64,000 nt of DNA, from the NCBI GenBank assembly GCA_022844275.1, contig JALHMB010000004.1, forward strand, positions 434,001-498,000. The letters are read 5' to 3'. The translations under genes were made by a program, and so were the position numbers. A model generated the notes under the pieces. It ran no database searches, was not told the DNA's origin, and was given only the letters and a program-made list of their open reading frames with translations. Positions 35,370 through 43,087 of the stretch are shown one piece after another. Positions within the stretch are counted from its first letter, which is position 1. Every line of letters starts with the position of its first letter. Origin of the DNA: Hyphomicrobiaceae bacterium. GTDB taxonomy: Bacteria; Pseudomonadota; Alphaproteobacteria; Rhizobiales; Hyphomicrobiaceae.

Positions 35370-36343
35370 TCCCGTTCAGCTTGCAGAAATCCACTGATGT
35401 CGGCGAAGCCATTGCCGCCGCGACAGCGGGCGGTCGCTATATCGCGGGCGGCACGACACTGGTCGATCTCATGCGCGACGAGGTCGAGCGGCCCGGGCGG
35501 TTGGTCGATATCAATGCGCTGCCCTTGAAGCGCCTTCAGACCGTGGGCGACACGCTCGTCATCGGCGCGCTCGTCACGATGTCGGATTGCGCGGCGCACG
35601 CGGACGTGCAGCGCCTGCAGCCGGTGATCTCGGAATCCCTCGTGGAAGGGGCCTCGCCGCAGTTGCGGAATCTCGCGACGATCGGCGGTAACCTACTGCA
35701 GCGCGTGCGTTGCCCGTATTTCCGGATGCTCGATGCGGCGTGCAACAAGCGCGATCCGAACTCGGGATGCTCAGCGATCGACGGGTTCAACGGTGGGCAC
35801 GCAATATTGGGTACAAGTAGCTCTTGCATCGCGGTGCATCCGTCGGATCTGGCGGTCGCCCTCATTGCGCTGGATGCCACGATGCGTGTGCGCGGGCCCA
35901 ATGGCGAGCGGAGTTTTCCGGTCGAGGAACTGTTCCGCCTACCGGGTACCACGCCGCACATCGAGCACACACTGCAGCCCGGCGAGTTGATCATCGATGT
36001 GCGCGTGCCGAGCGGGCGTTACGCGCGACGGGCTCGCTATCTCAAGGTGCGCGATCGCTCGTCTTACGAGTTCGCCGTGGTCTCGGCCGCGGCAGCACTC
36101 GACATCGAGAATGGCACCATCCGTGAAGCCCGCATTGCCTGCGGCGGTGTCGGCACCATGCCCTGGCGCATGCGTGCGAGTGAAAAGGCCCTGGCCGGTA
36201 GACCGGCTGATCGCGCCACATTCGAGCAGGCAGCGCGTCTGGCGCTCGCCGGCGCACAAGCCAGGTCCGGCAATGCCTTCAAGATGGACCTCCTGCCCGC
36301 CACCATCGTTCGGGCCCTCGAACTCGCGAGAGATGTATCATGA
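35366..36343 (+). CDS. Aldehyde oxidoreductase FAD subunit (PaoB-like)
   Basis: The 325-residue flavin subunit belongs to the CO dehydrogenase flavoprotein/XDH medium-chain family. ATAGGRYIAGGTTLVDLMRD binds FAD, followed by LRNLATIGGNLLQRVRC. The stretch QRVRCPYFRMLDAACNKRDP then NSGCSAIDGF has the Cys pattern that in E. coli PaoB holds an extra 4Fe-4S cluster, which most XDH-family FAD subunits lack. It passes electrons between the 2Fe-2S subunit and the acceptor. ATGA overlaps join it to both the gene before and the gene after, so the three are translationally coupled. Confidence 0.92.
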   Translation: MIPFSLQKSTDVGEAIAAATAGGRYIAGGTTLVDLMRDEVERPGRLVDINALPLKRLQTVGDTLVIGALVTMSDCAAHADVQRLQPVISESLVEGASPQLRNLATIGGNLLQRVRCPYFRMLDAACNKRDPNSGCSAIDGFNGGHAILGTSSSCIAVHPSDLAVALIALDATMRVRGPNGERSFPVEELFRLPGTTPHIEHTLQPGELIIDVRVPSGRYARRARYLKVRDRSSYEFAVVSAAAALDIENGTIREARIACGGVGTMPWRMRASEKALAGRPADRATFEQAARLALAGAQARSGNAFKMDLLPATIVRALELARDVS

Positions 36344-38565
36344 ACCTGCAAGCGATCGGAAAGCCGCTGGCACGCGTCGATGGTCGCGCGAAGGTGACTG
36401 GCGCAGCTCACTATGCGGCCGAGTTCAATCAGCCCAACCAGGCCTATGCCGTCATCGTTTCGAGCAGCGTCGGTCTCGGCCGGATCGCCAGCATCGATAC
36501 GGCGGCGGTGGCGCGGCTGCCGGGCGTTCTCGCGGTCGTGAGCCATCTCAATGCGCCGCGCCTCGCCTACAATCCGCACAAGTCCGGCATCGATCCGCCT
36601 GTTGGTGAGCGCCTGCACGTTCTGCAGGACGATCTGGTGCGTTTCTACGGTCAACCCGTCGCAATCGTCGTCGCCGATACGCTCGATCGCGCGGAATGCG
36701 CTGCGGCTGCGCTGCGCGTTACGTATGAAGCGCGCAAACCGGTCGTCGACCCGCGCGACAAGCAGGCACAGCCCATGGCTCCAGCTGCGTACGGTCCCGT
36801 GGAGGCGGACAACGTGCGCGGCGATCCCGATGCGGCATTGGCAGCGGCAGCCGTGTCCGTCGACGTGAGCACGGACATCGGGCGACAGAACCATCATCCC
36901 ATGGAGCCGCACGCGACCATTGCGACATGGAATGGCGAACAGCTGACGCTTTGGAGCAAGAGCCAGTACGTCGCTAACGAGCAGGCCGAGATCGCGGCGG
37001 TCTTCGGCATCCCCCAGCAGAATGTGCGTGTCATCTGCCCGTTCATCGGCGGTGCTTTCGGCACGAGCCTTCGTACGTGGCCGCACGTGACACTGGCGGC
37101 GATTGCGAGCCGGCAGGTCGGCCGGCCCGTGAAGCTCGTCCTCACGCGACGCCAGATGTCCTACACGACTGGACATCGGCCGCGGACGTTGCAGCGCATG
37201 GTCATCGGTGCAACGCGTGACGGCCGCCTGACCAGCATCATTCATGAAGGCATGGGCGAGACGAGCCGCTACGAGAACTTCGTCGAGTCGCTGACGGCCG
37301 GCACGGACTTCATGTACTCGTGCCCCAATGTGCGCACGCGCTATCGTCTCGTGCCGCTCGACATCGGAACGCCCACCTACATGCGTGGTCCCGGCGAATC
37401 GAGCGGCATGTATGCACTCGAAACGGCGATGGATGAGCTGGCTTACAAGCTCGGCATGGACCCGATCGAGCTCCGCCGGCGCAATGAGCCGACCATTGAC
37501 GAGGGCTTGAATGTGCCGTTCTCCAGTCGCTCGCTTATGCAGTGCTATGCGGCAGGGGCAGAGCGCTTCGGTTGGGCAAAGCGCACGCCCGAGCCCAAGT
37601 CCATGCGCGATGGCCGGCTGCTGATCGGCATGGGCACCGCAACGGCGACCTATCCGGCCCTGCAGTTCCCGTCGAGTGCGCGCGCGCGTCTCCTCGCCGA
37701 CGGTTCGGCTGAAATCGAGGTTGCCGCCAGTGACATGGGGCCAGGCACATACACCTCGATGACGCAGGTTGCCGCCGAGATACTCGGTCTCCCTGTCGGC
37801 CGCGTGAGGTTCAGCCTCGGAAACTCGGATTTCCCGCCGGCGCCGCCGCACGGGGGATCGCAGACCATGGCCGCCGTCGGATCGGCCATTCGCGCGGCCT
37901 GCCTGGCGGTGCAGAACATGCTCGTCGAGCGCGCCATCGCCAATCCGCGCTCGCCGATGCACAATGCCGGATTGGATGCACTCGAATGGGTCGAGGGCCA
38001 CCTGCGCCGAAGGGGCGGTATTTCCGCCGAGCAGTCTTACGCGGAGATCATTGCGGCGGGTGGCGGTGCGCCGGTCGAGGCGACCGTCAGTGTCGAGCGT
38101 GATCCGGAAATCGCGGCCAAATATTCCATGCACGCCTTTGGTGCGGTTTTCGTCGAGATCTCCGTCGATCCGGATGTCGGCCTTGCGCGCGTGAGGCGGG
38201 CACTCGGCGTCTACGGTGCCGGGCGCATCGTCAATCCGAGATTGGCGAGAAGCCAGTGTGTTGGCGGCATGATCGGCGGTATCGGCATGGCGCTCATGGA
38301 GCACACCTCGCTCGATGCGCGCGATGGGCGTCCTGTCAATGCGCACATGGCCGAGTATCTGCTGCCGGTGAATCTCGACATTCCACAGCTCGATGTTCAC
38401 TTCGTCGATGAGGTCGACCCGCACGTTAATCCGCTCGGCGTGAAGGGTCTCGGCGAGATCTCGCTCGTCGGCATGGCGCCGGCCATATCGAATGCCGTCT
38501 TCCACGCGACGGGGCGGCGCATCCACGAGCTGCCGATCCGCATCGAGCACCTGCTCAAGCTCTAA
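36340..38565 (+). CDS. Aldehyde oxidoreductase molybdenum subunit (PaoC-like)
   Basis: The 741-residue molybdopterin-cytosine-dinucleotide subunit oxidises aldehydes (perhaps aromatic ones) to acids. Marks are GRAKVTGAAHYAAEFNQPNQ at the N-terminus, HHPMEPHATIATWNGEQLTL, FIGGAFGTSLRTWPHVTLAA and TYMRGPGESSGMYALETAMD. The C-terminal PLGVKGLGEISLVGMAPAIS carries the catalytic Glu (Glu706 here), invariant in the family. With the Tat-tagged small subunit it should work in the periplasm. No PaoD/XdhC-type cofactor-insertion chaperone gene is adjacent, so that must be encoded elsewhere. The ATG at 36340 overlaps the upstream stop. Confidence 0.93.
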   Translation: MNLQAIGKPLARVDGRAKVTGAAHYAAEFNQPNQAYAVIVSSSVGLGRIASIDTAAVARLPGVLAVVSHLNAPRLAYNPHKSGIDPPVGERLHVLQDDLVRFYGQPVAIVVADTLDRAECAAAALRVTYEARKPVVDPRDKQAQPMAPAAYGPVEADNVRGDPDAALAAAAVSVDVSTDIGRQNHHPMEPHATIATWNGEQLTLWSKSQYVANEQAEIAAVFGIPQQNVRVICPFIGGAFGTSLRTWPHVTLAAIASRQVGRPVKLVLTRRQMSYTTGHRPRTLQRMVIGATRDGRLTSIIHEGMGETSRYENFVESLTAGTDFMYSCPNVRTRYRLVPLDIGTPTYMRGPGESSGMYALETAMDELAYKLGMDPIELRRRNEPTIDEGLNVPFSSRSLMQCYAAGAERFGWAKRTPEPKSMRDGRLLIGMGTATATYPALQFPSSARARLLADGSAEIEVAASDMGPGTYTSMTQVAAEILGLPVGRVRFSLGNSDFPPAPPHGGSQTMAAVGSAIRAACLAVQNMLVERAIANPRSPMHNAGLDALEWVEGHLRRRGGISAEQSYAEIIAAGGGAPVEATVSVERDPEIAAKYSMHAFGAVFVEISVDPDVGLARVRRALGVYGAGRIVNPRLARSQCVGGMIGGIGMALMEHTSLDARDGRPVNAHMAEYLLPVNLDIPQLDVHFVDEVDPHVNPLGVKGLGEISLVGMAPAISNAVFHATGRRIHELPIRIEHLLKL

Positions 38566-38705
38566 AGGCTGCAGAAGCACATTTCCGAGATCGAGAGCGA
38601 GAACGGTCGGAGCGGTTTGCCTCTCTGGCAGTTTCGCGGCTTGCCAGCAGTGGGATCGGGTCGTAGCCTGCAGCGATGTGATGGAAATTGCTCAAAGAGG
38701 CCGCA

Positions 38706-39653
38706 ATGCATAAGCGCAAACTCGGACGGAGCAAGCTCGAGATCGCACCGCTTGTTTTCGGTGGCAACGTATTTGGCTGGACGGTCGACGAAAAGAACTC
38801 GTTCGCCCTGCTCGATGCCTTCGTCGATGCCGGATTCAATTGCGTCGACACGGCGGACGTGTACTCGCGCTGGGCGCAGGGCAACAAGGGCGGCGAGAGC
38901 GAGACGATCATCGGCAAGTGGTTCAAGGCGCGTGGGACACGGGACAAGATCATCCTCGCCACCAAGTGCGGAAACGAGATGGCACCCGACAAGAAGGGGC
39001 TCTCGAAGGCCTACATCATGCGCGCCGTCGAGGACTCGCTGAAGCGTCTGCAAACCGATTACATCGACCTCTACCAGTCGCATCGCGATGATCCAGCGAC
39101 GCCGCTCGAGGAGACCATGGCGGCGCATGCCGAGCTGATCAAGGCCGGCAAGGTGCGCGTCGTCGGCGCCTCGAACTACAACGCGGATCGACTGAAGGCA
39201 GCACTGGCCGCGAGCGCCAAGGCGGGCATTCCGCGCTATGAGACGCTGCAGCCGAACTACAACCTTGCCGATCGGGGGGAGTTCGAAGGTGCGCTGCAGG
39301 ATCTGTGTGTCGCCGAGGGAATCAGCGTCATTCCCTATTATTCGCTGGCGAGCGGCTTCCTTACGGGCAAGTACCGCTCGGATGCCGATCTCGGCCAGCG
39401 CGCGCGTGCGGGCGGCGTCAAGAAGCATCTGACGCCGCGCGGCTTCGGCGTTCTGAAGGCGCTCGACGCCGTTGCCGAAACGCATGACGCCACGCCGGCA
39501 CAGGTCGCGCTCGCGTGGCTCCTCGCCCAGCCGGCGATCGCGGCGCCGATTGCGAGTGCGACGACGACGGCGCAACTCGCTGAAATCCTGAAATGCGCCG
39601 ACGTGAAGCTCAGCAAGGACGACGTCGCTGCGCTTTCCAGGGCGAGTGCCTGA
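38706..39653 (+). CDS. Aldo/keto reductase
   Basis: The 315-residue NADPH-dependent oxidoreductase has a TIM barrel. MHKRKLGRSKLEIAPLVFGG opens it, FNCVDTADVYSRWAQGNKGG carries the catalytic Asp and Tyr, IILATKCGNEMAP the Lys, and LYQSHRDDPATPLEETMAAH the His. The late PIASATTTAQLAEIL segment is typical of the YhdN/IolS-like group. It reduces aldehydes or ketones to alcohols in the cytoplasm. Its place after the PaoABC-like genes (140 bases) fits a general aldehyde-handling cluster, but it may have its own promoter. AAAGAGG lies 5 bases before the chosen ATG at 38706. Confidence 0.9.
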   Translation: MHKRKLGRSKLEIAPLVFGGNVFGWTVDEKNSFALLDAFVDAGFNCVDTADVYSRWAQGNKGGESETIIGKWFKARGTRDKIILATKCGNEMAPDKKGLSKAYIMRAVEDSLKRLQTDYIDLYQSHRDDPATPLEETMAAHAELIKAGKVRVVGASNYNADRLKAALAASAKAGIPRYETLQPNYNLADRGEFEGALQDLCVAEGISVIPYYSLASGFLTGKYRSDADLGQRARAGGVKKHLTPRGFGVLKALDAVAETHDATPAQVALAWLLAQPAIAAPIASATTTAQLAEILKCADVKLSKDDVAALSRASA

Positions 39654-39897
39654 GGCGCGGAGAGCCTCGTCTGTGACGCGTGTCCCTATCTTCTCGACCG
39701 GGTCTTGCTCCCCCGGTCGCCGGCGCGTGCCATCCGCCGGAATGATCCGCACACGAAGCGGGCGAGGACGGGGCGGATGTTGCGCCCGTCAAGCGGGATG
39801 AACGCTGTAGCGCGTTGCTGTCGACGGGATTGCGATTGACTGACGGAAGCGTAATACTGCGCTGCCTAACCACAAGAAGTTTCGGGAGAAGACGCCT

Positions 39898-41010
39898 ATG
39901 AGACTATCAGGAATTGCGTCCGCGGCTGCCGCGGTCGCTCTGGCCGTGTGCGCGATCGCGCAACCTACAGAGGTAAGCGCTCAGACGACGCATAAGCTTC
40001 GCTTTCAAGCGAGCTTCCCGTCAGCGAGCATGAATTTCACCAACTTCAAGTACTTTGCCGAGCGGGCCAAATTGATGTCGGGTGGCCGCCTCGATATCGA
40101 GGTGTTGCCGGCAGGAACGGTCGTGCCTGCGTTCGAGGTGCTCGACGCGGTCCACAAGAAGGTCATAGACGGTGGCCACACCGCTGCCGCCTACTGGCTC
40201 GGCAAGCATCGGGCCGCAGCGCTGTTCGGACCGTCGCCCGGCGGCCCGTTCGGGATGGATATGACCGACTATATGGGCTGGATCCATGATGGCGGCGGGC
40301 TCGAGCTCTACCGCGAGCTCTATCAGGATCAGCTCAAGCGCGACGTAGTGCCGATTCCACTGACGTCGGTCGCCAACCAGGCTCTCGGCTGGTTCCGCAA
40401 GCCGGTGAAGAGCTGGGAGGATCTGAGAGGTCGCAAGTGTCGTCAGACTGGCGTGACGGCCGAGGTCTTCGCCAAATCAGGTATGGCGACCGTAAACCTC
40501 CCTGGCGGTGAGATCGTGCCGTCTGCCGAGCGCGGCGTCATCGACTGCGGCGAATGGGTCGGTCCTGCCGAGGACATGTCGATCGGCTTCCAGACTGTCT
40601 TCAAGTATCTCTACATGCCGTCGACGCACGAGCCTGCGACCGTGCTGGAGCTGCTGATCAACGCCGATGTGTGGAAGGCGATCGGCCCGGATCTGCAGGC
40701 GATCATCATCGCGGCGAGCTGGGAAGCCACGTTCCGCTCGCAGACGATCATGAACAAAGCCAATGCGGTCGCGCTCAAGGAGCTGCGTGAGAAGCATGGC
40801 GTCAGCATCGAGCGCACGCCTGACGACATCCTGCGCAAGACGCTCGAGGCGTGGGACCAGATCTCCAAGGAGGCCGCGGAAAAGAACCCGTTCTTCAAGA
40901 AGGTTCTCGACTCGCAGCGTGACTACGCCTCGCAGGTCGTCCCCGCGCGCCGTGAAGTGATCCCGCCGTATTCGGCCGGCGCCGACTGGTACTGGCCCGC
41001 CAAGAAGTAG
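39898..41010 (+). CDS. TRAP transporter solute receptor (DctP family)
   Basis: The 370-residue periplasmic binding protein has a signal peptide (AAAAVALAVCAIAQPTEVSAQ) and a DctP/TeaA-like domain: THKLRFQASFPSASMNFTNF, GRLDIEVLPAGTVVPAFEVL, WEDLRGRKCRQTGVTAEVFA with the carboxylate-binding Arg, and GVIDCGEWVGPAED near residue 215. It feeds the DctQM membrane subunits encoded next. This subgroup often binds 2-oxo or aromatic acids, but the ligand is not readable here. GGGAGAA precedes the ATG. An intrinsic hairpin with a T-rich tail follows its stop, consistent with higher expression than the permease. Confidence 0.92.
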   Translation: MRLSGIASAAAAVALAVCAIAQPTEVSAQTTHKLRFQASFPSASMNFTNFKYFAERAKLMSGGRLDIEVLPAGTVVPAFEVLDAVHKKVIDGGHTAAAYWLGKHRAAALFGPSPGGPFGMDMTDYMGWIHDGGGLELYRELYQDQLKRDVVPIPLTSVANQALGWFRKPVKSWEDLRGRKCRQTGVTAEVFAKSGMATVNLPGGEIVPSAERGVIDCGEWVGPAEDMSIGFQTVFKYLYMPSTHEPATVLELLINADVWKAIGPDLQAIIIAASWEATFRSQTIMNKANAVALKELREKHGVSIERTPDDILRKTLEAWDQISKEAAEKNPFFKKVLDSQRDYASQVVPARREVIPPYSAGADWYWPAKK

Positions 41011-41028
41011 GGCTCCGACACGGATTGG

Positions 41029-41063
41029 AAGGGGCTGTGCCGGACGCGCAGCCCCTTTCTTTC
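41029..41063 (+). terminator. Hairpin with T-rich tail between dctP and dctQ genes
   Basis: AAGGGGCTGTGC (41029-41040) pairs with GCGCAGCCCCTT (41046-41057), one mismatch, around a 5-base loop, followed by TCTTTC. It sits between the receptor and the small permease gene, so it most likely attenuates read-through so that receptor mRNA exceeds permease mRNA. Confidence 0.72.
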
Positions 41064-41088
41064 AGAACCAGAAACGAGAGCAATTCAT

Positions 41089-41667
41089 ATGACCATTGAG
41101 CCCGTGACGGACCGGTCGCGACAACCGTCGCCCGGCTATCTCGCCGTGATTCGAGCAATCGACGGCATCACGACGTGGACCGGCTACGCCTTCACGATCC
41201 TGATCGTGCCGCTGGTCATTTCAAACGTCATAGAAGTCTTCATGCGCTATGTCATGAAGGAGCCGACGACCTGGGCGCTCGATGCGACGACCATGTCGTT
41301 CGGCGCGCTGTTCATGCTCGGGGCGGCATACGCGCTTCTCAAAGGCGCACACGTTCGCACGGACATGCTGTGGGAGAAATTCTCCGACCGCAAGAAGGGC
41401 GTCATCGACAGCGTTGCCTACATCATCTTCTTTCTACCGTCGATGGCCATTCTCTTCATGCTCTCGGTCGACGATTTTTTCTATTCGCTGTCGATCGATG
41501 AGCGATCCACCTCCAGCCTTTGGCAGCCGCCACTCTGGCCGCTCCGCGCCGTGATACCGATCGCGGCGGGGCTGCTTTTCATCCAGGGCATTTCCGAGCT
41601 CATGAAGAGCCTATGGGCGGCCCGTACGGGACAGGTTCTGACGCAGCACGAGAAGATCGAGGTCTGA
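41089..41667 (+). CDS. TRAP transporter small permease (DctQ family)
   Basis: The 192-residue, four-helix inner-membrane protein is of the DctQ type. The helices run around TWTGYAFTILIVPLVISNVI, TTMSFGALFMLGAAYALLKG, SVAYIIFFLPSMAILFML and AVIPIAAGLLFIQGISELM; the AHVRTDMLWE stretch after helix 2 is a family hallmark. It associates with the large DctM subunit to import the ligand with sodium ions. It starts after the hairpin following dctP and ends 6 bases before dctM. Confidence 0.9.
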   Translation: MTIEPVTDRSRQPSPGYLAVIRAIDGITTWTGYAFTILIVPLVISNVIEVFMRYVMKEPTTWALDATTMSFGALFMLGAAYALLKGAHVRTDMLWEKFSDRKKGVIDSVAYIIFFLPSMAILFMLSVDDFFYSLSIDERSTSSLWQPPLWPLRAVIPIAAGLLFIQGISELMKSLWAARTGQVLTQHEKIEV

Positions 41668-41673
41668 CGCGCG

Positions 41674-43011
41674 ATGAGCACCAATGAAATCCTTGGACTC
41701 ATCATGCTGTTTGGCATGGTCGGCGTCATCTTCATCGGCTTCCCGATATCGTTCACCCTCCTGTTTCTGGCCTTTGCATTCGGTTCGTTCGGCATCGGCG
41801 CGGATCAGACTTTCAATCTTGCGTACCTGCAGATCTGGGGCACCATGAAGGAGGACATCCTCCCTGCGGTGCCGCTGTTCATCTTCATGGGCTACATGAC
41901 CGAGCAGGCCGGGCTCATGGAGCGCCTGTTCGTGGCGCTGCGCCATCTACTGGCGCCCGTGCGCGGCTCGCTCTATCTCGCGGTGATCCTGACCGCGACG
42001 ATCTTCGCCATGGCGACCGGCATCGTCGGTGCTGCTGTCACGGTGCTCGGAATCATGGCCGGGCCTATCATGATCAAAGCCGGGTATGACGCGCGTCTCT
42101 CGGCGGGTGCCATTGCAGCAGGCGGTACGCTCGGCATTCTCGTTCCACCGAGCGTGATGCTCGTGGTCATGGGGCCGACCATGGGCATCCCCGTCAACAT
42201 GCTGTATTCGGCGGCCATGGGGCCGGGCCTCTTGCTGGCCGGCTCGTACATCATCTATTGCATGGTGCGCAGCTTCTGGAATCCCGCGCTCGGCCCGCCG
42301 GTGCCGGAGGAAGAGCGCATCCACGACTACCGCCTTGTCCTCAAGGAGGTCCTGCTGGGCGTCGTGCCGCTTGCCGCGCTCATCGGCTTCACGCTCGGAA
42401 CAATCCTCGCGGGTCTCGCAACGCCGACGGAAGCGGCCTCGTGCGGTGCTTTCGGCGCGACACTTCTGGCGCTGCTCTATGGTCGCCTTACGCGGACCGC
42501 TCTCTTCAATGCGGCGGTGAGCACCATGGTGACGTCGAGCATGGTGTTGTTGCTCGCGGTGTCCTCCAACGTCTTCGGTGCGGTATTCACCCAGCTCGGC
42601 ACGGCGAGCGTCATCACGAAGACATTGGTAGGATTGCCGATCGCGGACATCTGGAAGCTGTCACTGATCATGCTCCTGATCTTCGTGCTCGGCTGGCCTT
42701 TCGAGTGGCCCGCCGTCGTGCTGGTCTTCCTGCCGATCTTTCTCCCGGTGGTGGAGAATCTCCAGCTCGGCATGACCAAGTTCGAGATGCTCTTGTGGTT
42801 CGGTGCGCTCGTGGCGGTCAACCTGCAGACGGCGTTCCTCAGTCCACCGGTGGCGATGTCCGCCTACTATCTGAGAAACGTCGTTCCGCAGTGGAGTCTG
42901 GCGACGATCTACCGAGGCATGGCCGATTACATGGTCATTCAGATTATCGTTCTCATCGCCATCGTCATGTTCCCGAGCATCGCGCTCTGGCTGCCGCTTG
43001 CGCTCCGCTAG
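41674..43011 (+). CDS. TRAP transporter large permease (DctM family)
   Basis: The 445-residue, roughly 12-helix ion-coupled transporter subunit shows LGLIMLFGMVGVIFIGFPIS at the N-terminus, VPLFIFMGYMTEQAGLMERL, ATGIVGAAVTVLGIMAGPIM, AGGTLGILVPPSVMLVVMGP, GLATPTEAASCGAFGATLLA and LQTAFLSPPVAMSAYYLRNV, all hallmarks of DctM/SiaM. It is slightly longer than the usual 430. It completes the dctP-dctQ-dctM operon. The transcript probably ends at the bidirectional hairpin at 43.04 kb, shared with the convergent binding-protein gene. Confidence 0.93.
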   Translation: MSTNEILGLIMLFGMVGVIFIGFPISFTLLFLAFAFGSFGIGADQTFNLAYLQIWGTMKEDILPAVPLFIFMGYMTEQAGLMERLFVALRHLLAPVRGSLYLAVILTATIFAMATGIVGAAVTVLGIMAGPIMIKAGYDARLSAGAIAAGGTLGILVPPSVMLVVMGPTMGIPVNMLYSAAMGPGLLLAGSYIIYCMVRSFWNPALGPPVPEEERIHDYRLVLKEVLLGVVPLAALIGFTLGTILAGLATPTEAASCGAFGATLLALLYGRLTRTALFNAAVSTMVTSSMVLLLAVSSNVFGAVFTQLGTASVITKTLVGLPIADIWKLSLIMLLIFVLGWPFEWPAVVLVFLPIFLPVVENLQLGMTKFEMLLWFGALVAVNLQTAFLSPPVAMSAYYLRNVVPQWSLATIYRGMADYMVIQIIVLIAIVMFPSIALWLPLALR

Positions 43012-43036
43012 GCACTGGAGATCAAGCTGGAAATGA

Positions 43037-43065
43037 AAAGGGGGCTTCGGATGAAGCCCCCTCTT
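43037..43065. terminator. Bidirectional intrinsic terminator
   Basis: GGGGGCTTC (43040-43048) and GAAGCCCCC (43053-43061) pair perfectly around GGAT, with AAAA on the left and TCTT on the right. It lies between the convergent dctM and family-5 binding-protein genes and can stop transcription from both sides. Confidence 0.85.
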
Positions 43066-43087
43066 GCATTCGATCAGCGTGGCGTCA

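Noticed and set aside
36064-38580. An 838-codon open frame on the minus strand, antisense to the molybdenum subunit gene
   Set aside because: It is rich in Arg, Asp, His and Gly with no recognisable domain, and mirrors codon bias in the high-GC plus-strand gene, which has clear family motifs throughout.
39695-39719. Terminator after the aldo/keto reductase gene
   Set aside because: An 8-bp stem (CGACCGGG/CCCGGTCG) exists, but no T-run follows and the loop is C-rich, so the support is too weak to annotate.
38562-39752. A 396-codon minus-strand frame over the aldo/keto reductase gene
   Set aside because: It is antisense to a gene with full catalytic motifs and shows no domain of its own.
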